NCBI GenBank assembly: GCA_024734495.1
Contig: JALMQS010000075.1
Span: forward strand, 3,402,935-3,466,934
Reading direction: 5' to 3'
DNA: 64,000 bases
From: Forficula auricularia
Lineage: Eukaryota; Arthropoda; Insecta; Dermaptera; Forficulidae
Shown: positions 11,171-23,400 of the stretch, piece after piece
Layout of the letters: every line of letters begins with the position of its first letter
Position numbering within the stretch: position 1 is the stretch's first letter
Translations under genes and position numbers: made by a program
Notes under the pieces: generated by a model
Database searches by the model: none
Seen by the model: only the letters and a program-made list of their open reading frames with translations
Told to the model about the DNA's origin: nothing

Positions 11171-11679
11171 ACCGACCCCAGAGGCTATCTATCTGTCAAA
11201 TCTAAAGTAGTAAGCAGCAAAAATGAAAAATACATTTTAGTGTTGGGAGATATGGGTCAATAGTCCAGTCAAATTAGATCAATTTTCGACAAATAAAAAC
11301 ATTAATCGGTAAAGATCTGAATTTTGGTATATATGCTTATTGAACATTCTAAAAGTCCTCATCAAAACCAGTTGCGCTCGAGCCGCAATCTAGAAAAAAA
11401 GATACACTTTTTTCAGTTTTTTGCCTATATCTCGGTAACCAAAAGTGATACAAAAAAATTGTTCAGATAACAAATATAGTATCTTAAATTTATTATAAAA
11501 AAACTAATTTGCATTTTTTTTGTATCTCCAATACTTTAGCCGTAAACCGACGTTTAATAGAGATGTTGTGAAAACGATATCGAATTGAAGATATCTCACT
11601 AGCAGGCGCATTATACAGGGTGTTTCTAAATTGAGACAAAATATTTTAAGGGGTGATTTTTCAGCAAATATTAAGGGGG

Positions 11680-11825
11680 CGCTTTTCATATAATTTTTTG
11701 TGCAAAACCCCTACCCCTCCAAGTTACAGCCAAATCTAGCATTATTACCCCCCTACTAACTTTAGAGGGTTGTAACTTGGAGGGAAATGTGTTTTGAACA
11801 ACAAATTATATGAAAGAACCCCTTA
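11680..11825. repeat. Small foldback around a C-rich spacer
   Basis: Inverted arms share 'catataattttttgtgcaaa' and 'ctccaagttacag' on the left, with their reverse complement on the right, around a spacer with short C runs. It sits inside the W-type repeat region 11230-12035. Confidence 0.5.
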
Positions 11826-12039
11826 ATTTTTTTTGCTTCTATACCAAAATTCAGATCTTTACCGATTAAAGATTTTTGCGAGCACCTAAGGTATTCCTTT
11901 TCCAATAAAAGAAGAATCATCGAAATCAGTCCATAAACAAAGAAGTTATGCCTGAACATACATAACAAAAAAGCTCTAATACCAATGAAAAAAAAACGGG
12001 ACCAATCGGGTAGGAGACTGAACCCAATGCAAAAAAAAT

Positions 12040-12625
12040 CGGTACCGCGAAATTTCAGCCCCCGACAAAATATCCCCGACATAATATCTTCTGACAAAAT
12101 ATTCCCCAGTATAAGGGAGAATACAAAAGAGATTAAGTGAGAAGCTTATAATCATAGTTTTGAATAAAATAAACATACTTTCATATTTTGGCGACTAATT
12201 AGCCGTTTGAAAATGCTGCTGTCTGTCGTTAGATTTTCTAGCTAACAATTTATTATTTTTACTATCTATAATATAGTATTTATCATCTATGTTTACATTA
12301 CACAATTATTGATTGTTTGTTAAAAGTGTTATTAATCATTATCGTTATTAATTATTATTATAATATTGGGCGAAAATATAGCGCCCCAAACACACCCCGC
12401 TCGACGATTGGCTGGTTCGGTTTTCAATGTGTGTTTGATTAGAAAAAAATGGGAGCCCGAAACACACCCCGCCCGGACTAAACTTTCGGAGGTTCGGTTA
12501 ATATAAATATATTAACCGAACCGGAGTCGATTTGCATTACTCAGAATATTCACGCGGGGAAGGGTTATTTTGTCGGGGGATGTTTTGTTGGGGATATTTT
12601 GTGGGGGCTGAAATGTCGCGGAATC
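12040..12625. mobile_element. TIR element with GACAAAATATCC motifs
   Basis: Inverted ends of about 50 bases open with 'ccgcgaaatttcagccccc' and close with the reverse of 'ccgcgacatttcagccccc'. The ends carry repeated 'gacaaaatatcccc' units. It interrupts repeat W after 'gcaaaaaaaatc', and W resumes with 'caaaaaaatcatcc', suggesting a duplication of about 10 bases. A related array is at 45352-45620. No coding sequence is present. Confidence 0.6.
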
Positions 12626-13041
12626 AAAAAAATCATCCAAATGGGTCGACGTGGTAAAGAGAATTAAATGTTCAAACACGAAAAAAAATCAGATATTCCG
12701 TTGAATTGAAAACCTCTTTTTCAAAGTCGGTTAAAAATACCGATTTTATTTATTTTAATACGTATATTCTACATAAATTTAGATGTCATTTAATGCAGCG
12801 GTTTCCAGCCTCTATGCTACTACTGAAAAAAACAATTTCTTTATAATAAATATATTGATAGAGTTGAGCATTTTTAATGAGCTCTTATTTATTCCAAAGA
12901 TATTTTATTAATAATAAAGATATATCGAAATCATTCCAAATTGAACCAAATTTTTAAGTATTTAATCCAAATATGTTATATACTTGAATGCAATATTTTA
13001 TTCTACTAAAACCTCTTATTATATCTAAACGAATGTCTTGT

Positions 13042-13296
13042 TGAAGGAGACAATAAAAAGTGTGTCTTCTGCTGGAATTATAAATTATATTTATAACGAG
13101 ACTATAGTTTTTTCGCTTTCCATTCATACATTAATTCCTGTGAATTAATTGTAATAAGAGTGATGAAGAGGGCAAAGCCCTCGAAACTATAGTCTCGTTA
13201 TAAATAATATTTATAATTCCAGCAGAAGACACACTCTTTTATTGTCTCCTTCAAGATATAATAATTCTGCTACCCTCGGCACAAAAACTTTCAATT
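13042..13296. mobile_element. Hammerhead-bearing foldback element with 11-base TSD
   Basis: The duplications GAATGTCTTGT at 13031-13041 and 13297-13307 are exact. Inverted arms share 'tcttctgctggaattataaa', and the + strand motif is at 13156-13193. The 3' tail 'ctgctaccctcggcacaaa' plus 'actttcaatt' also ends the 22137-22873 element, so both belong to one family. The left-arm motif has decayed. Confidence 0.7.
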
Positions 13297-13574
13297 GAAT
13301 GTCTTGTATTCATAAAAAGACTTGGATTTTTTACAAATAATGATATCTTAATAATTAGGATATTTAAAAAAAATTAACAAACATTTTGTTTACATTATTG
13401 TTTTTTTTTTATTAATTTTAAAATCCACTATAAGATTAGAAGAAATATTAATATATATTAAAATTAGATTACCTTATAAATATAGAAAATTAATTATTAT
13501 TAGTCAAACCAAATGAATAATTAAATAAAATATTTATATAATTCATTTGTAAATAAATTCTATATCAAATCCCG

Positions 13575-13825
13575 TATGGAAATAAATAGATTTTCAAAAT
13601 ATCTTTTTTATTTATTTTTTGAAAATATATTAAAAATATAAAATTTTTGTGTTAAATTTATATAAAATTTATACTAGAGCGACATAAAAATAGTTTATAT
13701 TTTAAGAATATATAAAAAACATAAATTTTATATAAATTAAATACAAAAATTTTATATTTTTAATATATTTTCAAAAATATATAAAAAAGATATTTCGAAA
13801 ATCCATTTATTTCCATACTGGATGA
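13575..13825. repeat. AT-rich foldback MITE
   Basis: Arms beginning 'ccgtatggaaataaatagat' and ending with its approximate reverse complement enclose almost pure A/T. There is no coding content. Confidence 0.5.
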
Positions 13826-13856
13826 ATATATAAGGTTCAATATTTTTTATAATAAA

Positions 13857-14180
13857 TAAAAAATATTCAAGTTTATATCATTTCTTGTCGTAATTACGTA
13901 TTATTCCATTTAAATACCCAACTATTAAATTTAACTATTCCACTATTTTACTCAAATAACAATATTTTCATATTTAACTTATTGATGCTTGGTTCAAATA
14001 GCGGCATCTTAATTATTAATATATCTAGAGTTGCTCCGAAAATATGAGAATACTTAAAATACGTATTCATTTATTCATATTGAACAGAGATCGATTTCGC
14101 CATAATTAACTTCACCATCTATTCATATCAAATATAATTTCTTAACTATAAATATATCGTTTTTTTAGTGTAGAGAGTTC
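13857..14180 (+). repeat. 330-base repeat shared with 35522-35850
   Basis: Almost the whole block recurs in the same orientation at 35522-35850, including 'ttcttgtcgtaattac', 'gcttggttcaaatagcggc' and 'gaacagagatcgatttcg'. The two copies are highly similar, so the duplication is fairly recent. Both lie in or next to the collagen gene. The boundaries show no clear inverted ends. Confidence 0.65.
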
Positions 14181-14358
14181 GCTCTGGTGTCAAAATTTTA
14201 CAAAGTGCTTTTTAACAACATTTCGAGTCAAAATAACTTCTTTTTTCATGGAAAATATTTATTTTAGCCAACTTGGTCAGAATTTGCTTGAATTTTATAA
14301 TTTTCTATTTAACAACATTTTGAGGCAAAATAAATTATTTTTTCATGGAAAATAATTA

Positions 14359-14990
14359 TTAATTTAGAATTCCGCGGAGTAGATTCGCGAGCAAAATCTA
14401 CTAAACGGAATTTTTAACAAATTATAAATAAATTTGTTTTTCTAGTATATTTATACAAATATAGAAATTATCAAATTAATTAAATTAATCTTTAAGAAAT
14501 TCAAAGATATTTTTATAAAGCGAGATTTTATTAGAGAATACTTAGCCAGACTACCGTTTTATAAGAACCATTGAGGTCCAGCTGATTCTCCATCCTGAAC
14601 CAAGAGAGCGAAAAAGATATGGTCCATCTAGGTGTTACCCGGTATCAACCCGCGTATAGCCCGCATGATACCCCACCACGGACCACCTAGAGGGACATAG
14701 CATCTCAAGTTCTTATATAGGTGGACCATATCTTTTATTCGCTCTCTTGGTTCAGGATGGAGAATCAGCTGGACCTCAATGGTTATTATAAAACGGTAGA
14801 CTGGCTAAGTATTCTCTAATAAAATCTCGCTTTATAAAAATATCTTTGAATTTCTTAAAGATTAATTTAATTAATTTGATAATTTCTATATTTGTATAAA
14901 TATACTAGAAAAACAAATTTATTTATAATTTGTTAAAAATTCCGTTTAGTAGATTTGCTCGCGAATCTACTCCGCGGAATTCTAAATTAA
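14359..14990. repeat. Near-perfect 267-base inverted repeat
   Basis: Arms 14359-14625 and 14721-14990 are nearly perfect inverted copies around a spacer of about 95 bases. Outer ends are 'ttaatttagaattccgcgga' and its complement. The RNA or single strand would fold into a very long hairpin. A third partial copy, orientation opposite to the left arm, follows at about 15055-15260. No coding sequence is present. Most likely a foldback transposon. Confidence 0.75.
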
Positions 14991-15054
14991 TTTGTATCAT
15001 CTCTCTATGTAAGAATAGACTTGTAAAAAGCGTCTGAATCGGGGGAGTAATATA

Positions 15055-15260
15055 TAAGAACTTGAGATGCTATGTCCCTCTAGGTGGTCCGTGGTGGGGT
15101 ATCATGCGGGCTATACGCGGGTTGATACCGGGTAACACCTGGATGGAGAATCAGCTGGACCTCAATGGTTCTTATAAAACGGTAGTCTCGCTAAGTATTC
15201 TCTAAATTTCGCTTTATAAAAATATCTTTGAATTTCTTAAAGATTAATTTAATTAATGAA
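15055..15260. repeat. Third partial copy of the 14.4-15.0 kb foldback
   Basis: It repeats the spacer and part of an arm of the preceding inverted repeat, including 'ggtggtccgtggtggggtat' and 'ggagaatcagctggacctca', in inverted order relative to the left arm. It suggests an insertion next to an older copy or a rearrangement. Confidence 0.65.
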
Positions 15261-15476
15261 AATAATTATTTTAGTCATTTTGCTCAGAATTTGCTCCAAT
15301 TTTTAAAATTTGCTATTTAACGACATTTCGAGTCAAAATAAATTCTTGACCTGTGTATGTGTAATATTGTTACTATTAATGGAATTGAATTCCTCCATAT
15401 ATTTTATCCACTAGAGAAGACAACGCAGCGTTGTTAATTCAATGATAATTATATGGATTATTGATTCGGTCTGAAA

Positions 15477-15525
15477 CCCACCCACCCACCCTAACCACCC
15501 ACCCTATCCACCCACTCCATCCATA
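15477..15525 (+). repeat. C-rich minisatellite (CCCACC-like)
   Basis: Short units of ccacccac/ccaccctat run for about 50 bases, some 60 bases beyond the splice donor of the last collagen exon in the window. Confidence 0.6.
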
Positions 15526-15586
15526 CATGCAACCATATACGCCAATGCTCATACATACTTGGTTGGAGTCGTTCTCAAATACTTAC

Positions 15587-15675
15587 GTCAAAGTTTCCAA
15601 ATTCCGACGGTCCAGGCGCTCCAGGCGGTCCCGGATTTCCTGGAATTCCAGGCACGCCATCTCTCCCCGGCTCAC
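15587..15675 (-). CDS. Collagen exon (last recognised in window)
   Basis: The acceptor is tttcag and the donor GTAAGT. The exon begins with two bases (GT) that complete a Gly codon begun in the previous exon, then 29 codons: Gly-X-Y triplets, then a break EFGNFD at the end. It leaves phase 0. The break may start a non-collagenous domain. The next exon was not identified between here and the left edge of the window. Confidence 0.85.
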
Positions 15676-17448
15676 CTGAAACCACAAACATTAAATAAAT
15701 AAATAATAATCAATTATTTTATACTATTAATATAATTTTAGATTTTAATCCCCGCCCCGATACGGTTGGCAACTTCGTGAAACCGATACGTTGGCCCGCC
15801 CAGAGATGCTAAAATGCACTAAAACATTATTAAGGGGGTTCGGGACTGTTTATCATTTTTATGTTCCTGAAATAGTACATATATAGGTGTCGAAATGTCG
15901 TGCATTCTCTGATGAGATTTTCTCATTAGCTAATTTTTTCCTTTTTGATTATTTTAGAAAATTAATTTAAAAAAATTATAAACCCATTTTCAGGATTTAA
16001 AAATTCCTTATTGCATTTATTTATTTATCTATTTATTTGCTTATTATTTTCCTTTTTTTAAAAGAAAAAAAGGTGTGAGCCTCGCATCCACATATAAGCT
16101 CACGGGGCAAGTGAATCTTTAATTTTAAAACCTACTAATAGTTCATTACAAATAAAATTTATTAAAATTAGGAAATTTAAAATTATTAATTTAAAATCAA
16201 GACTTTTATCTCTTATTTCCCCTCTATTGAGTCGTTTCCCTTTATTGTAACTAAAGAAGTTTCACTTCAATTTTTTTTTCTTTATGAATAAAAAATTAAA
16301 CAATACTTTATCTATATATAAGTATAGATAGATATATAGATGTGCCCTGAATCAGTATAGAGCGATATTTAAGCTCACATTGTTCTTATTTCCCCTTTAT
16401 TGTAACTAAAGAAGTTTCACTTCAAAATTTTTTTCTTAATGAATGTAAAATTAAACAATACTTTATCTATATATAAGTATAGATAGATATATAAATGTGC
16501 CCTGAATCAGTATAGAGCGATATTTAAGCTCACCTTGTTCTTATTTCCCCTTTATTGTAACTAAAGAAGTTTCACTTCAAAAATTTTTTTCTTAATGAAT
16601 GTAAAATTAAACAATACTTTATCTATATATAAGTATAGATAGATATATAGATGTGCCCTGTATCAGTATAGAGCGATATTTAGGCTCACATTGTTCTTAT
16701 TTCCCGTTTATTGTAACTAAAGAAGTTTCACTTCAAAAATTTTTTTCTTAATGAATAAAAATTAAACAATACTTTATCCATATATAAGTATAGATTAGAT
16801 ATATAGATGTGGCCTGTATCAGTATAGAGCGATATTTAGGCTCACATTGTTCTTATTTCCCTTTTATTGTAACTAAAGAAGTTTCACTTCAAAATTTTTT
16901 TTCTTAATGAATGTAAAATTAAACAATACTTTCTCTATATATAAGTATAGATAGATATATAAATGTGGCCTGTATCAGTATAGAACGATATTTAGGCTCA
17001 TATTGCGTTCTTTCTATTCAAGAGGGAATGAAATTATTATGCGGTAGAATAATGGAAAATAATATTCTCGATGAAGGCGCAAAACAAATAAATAAATAAA
17101 AAATTAAAAAAATGAAATTGAAAAATGAATAATTGAACAGAAAATTATTATTCTGCAGAATCTTTAAACTTTGTATATATCGTGTGTAAATCTACATATT
17201 ACATACCTACCTACATGTATAAACATTACATTAATTACATAGAGAGAGAGAGTTCAATATTTACAATTAGAAACAAAAACAGAAAGTTTATTTATTTATT
17301 TATTTTGTACTTTTGAAGTAATTTGTTCTTGCTGAATAAATGTCGGGTCGTAAAATTTAATCGCCTCATAATTTAATATGCAAAAGTTTCATGAATGAAT
17401 TAAGCCCTGGGAGGGGGGGGCTGGGGCAACCCTCTACGTCACTGGACC

Positions 17449-17481
<33 letters not shown>

Positions 17482-20400
17482 TATCTACCTATCCCTTTTA
17501 CATAGGTATATCGCTCTATATATATTTCTATATAGGTATTAATTATCTTAATGACATTTTTTTAAGTCATTGGTCCAGGGAACAAAACGTTGTGTCTTTT
17601 ATCAGGGAAACCACTTAGATTATAATGAGATCCTTGGAAATAAGTTTAAATATTTTCCTCCAGCGTGACCCGCTCGCTGACACTCAGGAAGCCCACATTC
17701 ACGCCCCCTGGACCCCGTCAACATTGGAACATTGTCAAAATTGCCAAAAAAAGGTAAAAAAAAACCCTCAATTTTTGGCGGTTTTTTGCTTATAACTCGA
17801 AAACTATCAACTTTTTCTAAATAACATTTCTATTCAAAATACAAGTTCATAAAATTTCCTACAAATTTTATAATTCAAGTTTTTTTGCTCCTATCAACTG
17901 TTCGGGCTCAAGCGCTAGTTGAAAAAATTGGAGTATTGTTACCGCAAATCCCAAAAACTCGCATTTTTTTCGGTTTTTTTTTCCCATTTTGACCATAATA
18001 GAGCACGTTTTCGAAAAATAGGATTCTATACATTTTTAAACAAGATTAAATTTTCTACAATTAAAACAAAGTTTCATATGTATTGGTAAATGGTAACCCG
18101 TGGCGCAATGAGGATGAAGTTTTAAAAAATTGTATTTTTTTGCAGAAATTCGCAGTTTTTCTTTCATGAAATAAAAAACAACTAATTCTAGAAACTTGAT
18201 TTCGATCTCATTTTCTCGGAAATTTTGTTGACTTGAAGGTTTACTCGGACCACTTTTTTGTTAAAACTATTAGATTTATAGATATCCAGCATTTTCCATG
18301 ACATCTTAAATATAAAATAAATTGTACATGAACCCACTTAGATTATACATTTTAATGAGATGCTTGGAAATAAGTTTAAATGTTTTCGAATGAATTCAGT
18401 TAACCGGCCGCCGGGCGTGACCCGATCGCTGAGCCTCCGGGACCCATGGTAAAGTTCATTTTATTGAGATTTTAAGCCGCTGTTATGATAGAGGCATAAA
18501 TGAACAATTTATTTTATATTTAAGTTTATTAATCTTAATTACTTATAAGGGCGTCTCTAGACAAGGGCGGATCCAGGAATTTTTTATGGGGGGGGGGGGG
18601 AATGTATATAAGGTGGCCGATGTATAAGATCTACTTTTTATCTCGAAAGTGTGTCTAGAACTTTATTTTCAATTTTAAAATTTTTTTAAAAAAGTAAATG
18701 TTTTTTTTTTTTTTACAAATTTCATATCTCATATTTTAAGTTCATTAAAAAAAAAAAAAAATTGTTATAAATTCCCTGTCAATTTGACCGCCGTTTTTTG
18801 GCCTCTGCGTGCGACGCACGTGTTGCACTTCCGCCAGGCATGGGCCTGTATGTCCGCTCACCCCCCCCCCCTGGATCCGCCCTTGTCACTAGATATGATC
18901 CGAATCAGCAAAATTGTCGTGGAAAATGCTGGATATCTATAGATCAAAAAATTTTAACAAAAAAGTAGTCCAAGTAAACGTTCAAGTCAATAAAATTTCC
19001 TAGACAATGAGATAGGAATCAAGTTTCTAGGATAAGTGGTTTTCATTTTATGAATGAAAAACTGCAATTTTTTGAAAAAAACGAATCATTATCTGTCATG
19101 GAAAATGCTGGATATCTATAAATCTAAGAATTTTAACAAAAAAGTGGCCCAAGTAAACGTTCAAGTCATCAAAATATCCTAAATAATGAGATAGAAATCA
19201 AGTTTTTAGGATGAGGGGTTTTCATTTTATGAAAAAATTGAGTTTTTTTTGAAACAATGGATCATTTCCTCTCATGGAAAAGGCTAGATATCTATAAATC
19301 TAAGAGTTTTAACAAAAAAGTAGTACAAATAAACGTTCAAGTCAATAAAATTTCCTAGACAATGAGATAAGAATCAAGTTTCTAAGATCAGTGGTTTTCA
19401 TTTTATGAACGAAAAACTGCAAATTTCTCCAAAAAATACAGTTTTTCAAAATTTCAACCTCATTGCGGCACGGGTTAACATTATCCAAATAAGATGAAAT
19501 TTTATTTTTATTGTAGTAAATTTAATATAGTTCAAAAATGTATAGAGTGGTCTTTGTCAAAATCGTGCTTCTTCATGGTCAAAACGGAGAAAAATCGAAA
19601 AAAGTAGTTTTATGGATATTCAAACCCGGGGCAGTTTTTTTTACAGGAGCTAATACCGGTTTTTACCTAACATAAATAGATGAAATTGTTATCATTTTAA
19701 GCGTAATTTAAAGAGTTTTAATTTATATAATTAATATCTTTTTGATTTGATAAGCCGTTTTAGAATTATTCAAGAAAAATTGAAAAAACTCAGAAACTAT
19801 CTCATTTTGAGGAGCGTAGAAAAATTTCAAAACGCAGATTTGGGGGAAAAAGCTTAGGGTAGTAATATTGGAGTAACAATAAAGGGATTTCAGCAATAAA
19901 ATCTTTACTGGGAATTATTTACTATAAAAATCGTAATTTGCCTGGACTAAAAAACTAAGATTTTGTAATGAATTGTACCTATATATTATTTGAAATTATA
20001 ATTTAATTTATCGAATTAATTGTTTTCCAATAAATTTGCCTGCAGATTTTGTAAAATGAAATTTTTTCCCCTTCCTGGCTTTTGGTCTTAACCATTTAGC
20101 CAATCACATTCTTTGTATTATTTTATAATATACCATATATATTTGTCTAGATTAATTTGTAACAACGCTAAGAGAAATTTCTCTAAAAAATTTTCCTCTT
20201 GCCTAGAATCGAACCTACGAACTCTTGAACTAAGGTCATTAGCTTTAACCACTAGACCAATCTAACATTAATATTTATACCATGATTTCTGTTACTAAAA
20301 CTATAAATTTTTGATTTAGACTTTGTGTCGAGATAATATTGTATTCATTTGAACTCGAATGAAAATGAAAAAACACCAATTGATTTTAAATTAAAAAACA

Positions 20401-23400
20401 TTAAATATATATTAATTAACGAGGCAAATTTGAAATATAATTGTCAGCTCGGATTTTAAACTGATAGCTCCAATTGATTTTCATTAACCAGGCAAATTTG
20501 AAATATAATTGTAATTTTGAAATGAAAGACTCCAATTCATTTTAAATTAAGAAACATTAAATATATTTTTTGTAATTAATTAAATTAATTGAACCGCGTA
20601 AATTTGAATAATTTCCATGATTCAGCCTGCGAATTTTTTGCAGTTCATAAATCATTTCATTATTTTTGTTTTGAAAAGAAAAATGAAATTTAAATATATT
20701 CATAATTATTCCTCCCCCCCCCTCCACTCAAAAATTAAAGACGCGAAACTTTTAATAGACGATGTATTTTCGGTAGTTTACGGGTATACATTTGGAGTGT
20801 GGTTTTTTAAGAGGTATAAAATTTTTGGACCGAGACGCTGCCCGCCGAGGGCAAGCCCTTGAAGCTCGTTTTAAATATTTACACTAGCCCTTAGTACAAA
20901 TCTCTGAAGAGCCATCACAACTTTTTCACTGCACTCACACAAGGACAAAAGATAATCACTATTTATTGGGAATTTTACAGTTTCGTTGATTTCACAGTAC
21001 AGCATTTGTGTCCACTTTTTGTTTAGCTCACATTCAAGCAGCACATGATTGAGCCCCTCACTGGTAAGTTCACACCTACACAATGAAAATGAAATTTATT
21101 TTTATTAATTTAATGATTTATTTAAAAGTTCTTCTCCAATTAATTAAATACAATTAATTTTTCAACAATTATATAAATATTAACAATGATTTGTTTGTAT
21201 TGTTATACACTAACAATAAAAAATTCAAATAAAATAAATAAAAGTAATAAATAATTGGCAAAAGTTTCGTTGAGATTGGCCCCGCTAATTTATTAACTGA
21301 TGATATGGAAGGTAAGTGAAATTCATGTGATATGGGCACACACGTTTTACAATATATATTTTAAATATGTAGTAAAATATGATAAAAGAAAGAAGCCAAA
21401 TCGGAAATGAAAGGGCATTATATCATTTTTGTTATTCTACTCTTTGTATATATGTATATATAACAAGGTGACAAGGGGGTGAGGGGTGGGGGGAGGATGA
21501 CGTGAAATATTATACATTAGTCACGATAAAAGTATAAAAAGAGAAATTACTCTGTTATCTCGGGAGAGAGAGAAGGGATAATAAATCAAAACGGCGGATG
21601 CATTATTATCTATCTCTATCTAATACTAGTAGTGTAGACTGTGGAATAGGTATAGGTAGGTATAGGTAGGTGTGGGTTTTACCTTTAGGCAAGTTGATCA
21701 ACGTATTTGAGATAGGCATCAGAGACCTCTCTCTCTCTACCTACCTAGTTAAACTTTATTGTGTTGGCTGCCTGACATAATTTGTTAATCGTTTTTATCG
21801 AGGAGATAAGGGTGGAACTATATAGGGGGAGTTTTTTTTATCTTGAGACAGTCTTATAACTCAAAAACAGTGAATTATATGAAAAAAAGTTTCAAATAAA
21901 AGTTTATTTATATTAAAGAGGGGAAACTAAACTACGCTATTGTTTGTCGACATAGAACAAGCTTTAAAGGTTATTTCAACGTAAAGTTCTGTTTTTTAAA
22001 TAGAAACCTATATATTTATGAATCTTGAAAAAAAACTGAACAACTTTTATAAGAACTATTTTTTTATAAGATATCAAATAAACAAAATATTAAATCAATT
22101 ATTAGATCTCAAAAAAATCCAAATAATAATTATTCTCAAAGAGAAACAAAGAGGTTGTCCTCTGCTTGATGCAAATAAACATACACACATATATATATAT
22201 CGAGATGATATATCTGTATATATATTATTTATTTATTTGAGACTATAGTTTCGAAGACTTGGTCTTCATCATCATATTTGAATGTGAACCGGATGGGATG
22301 TCTTTATTAGTTCCTAGCATTCCAGTGACGAAGGAACAACAAGTTGGTATGATATTGACTCCATGAAGAACATTTATAATTGAAGAAAGACTGATGATGA
22401 AGACCAAGTCTTCGAAACTATAGTCTCAAACAAATAAATAATATATATACAGACAAGGGCGGATCCGGGAATTTTTATGGGCGGGGGGGGGGGGGGGGGT
22501 GAATGTATATAAGGTGCCGATGTATATAAGATCTACTTTTTATCTCGAAAGTGTGTCGCGATCGAATTGTCCAAGCGGGGGGAAGCCGCCTCCCCCCCCC
22601 CCCCCACACACACACATAAAACTTTATTTTCAATTTTAAAATTTAAAAAAAATTTTTTTTTTTTTTTTACAAATTTTTTAGGCAGGCACGGGCCCGTATG
22701 GGGGGGGGCGGTCGCCCCTCCGTCCCCCCTGGATCAGCCCTTGTATACAGATATATCATCTCAATATATATATGTGTGTATGTTTATTTGCATCAAGCAG
22801 AGGACAACCTCTTTGTTTCTCTTTGTAAATCAACAACTCTGCTACTCTCGGCAAAACAAAAACTTTTCAATTAAATAATTATTCTTAACAATCATTCATC
22901 TTAATTATCAAATAATAATGATCAAATATTTAATTATTAAATAAATAATTTAATAATAATTAATAATTTATTAATTTTCCGACTATGTTATGTGACATTC
23001 CAGAGTGTATCGCAAGTCAATTCTGGATGAATTCCAGTTCGAATTTCATTATTTTTTTTAACCGATTTACAACACGATAAAATGAAGCTCCTGAGGGTGT
23101 ATTTCTATCAGGAAAACGCTCGGCATCCATTTCAATGGCAGCCCCATTGTCGAATTACTTCAATATTAGATTAAGGTATGGATATTCGAATTTGAATCCT
23201 GCACTAATGTTAACAAAGGAAATAATTGGGTTAATAAATTCGTTTTAACAATTTCTATTTATTAACAACTTGAAGATTATTTCTATATATAGGTATACCT
23301 ACAAAAAAGCTTTTCTTATTCCAAATACAAACAAACAATAACTCAGCAATAACTTGACTATATTCTATTACTTAACAACCTAACTTCTTTGTCCCAAAAC

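Larger units (their letters stand above)
17740..19660. repeat. Repeat Q palindrome, about 1.9 kb
   Basis: The left arm (about 17740-18315) and right arm (about 18905-19660) are inverted copies sharing 'ggatatctatagatc' and 'aaaactgcaatttt' phrases. The right arm has expanded to three tandem units (see 18915-19440). A hAT-type MITE (18562-18885) sits near the centre. Related Q copies: 31020-31740, 41785-42060 and a second palindrome at 43585-44290. Confidence 0.65.
22137..22873. mobile_element. Hammerhead-bearing foldback element with 12-base TSD
   Basis: The duplications AATAATTATTCT at 22125-22136 and 22874-22885 are exact. Arms share 'aaagaggttgtcctctgctt'. Motifs lie at 22240-22275 (- strand) and 22389-22427 (+ strand). 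The tail 'ctgctactctcggcaaaac' plus 'aacttttcaatt' matches the 13042-13296 element. Without the nested MITE it is about 440 bases. Confidence 0.75.

Noticed and set aside
11762..12097. 111-residue open frame on the - strand
   Set aside because: It spans the junction of repeat W and a MITE, so it is composite repeat sequence.
16200..17005. CRISPR-like regular spacing
   Set aside because: The whole 155-base unit is repeated, with no unique spacers; eukaryotic context.
18400..18460. Collagen-like Gly-Pro-Gly reading on the - strand
   Set aside because: Very short, no Gly-X-Y periodicity, no splice sites; 'gtgacccg' text is repeated near 17667.
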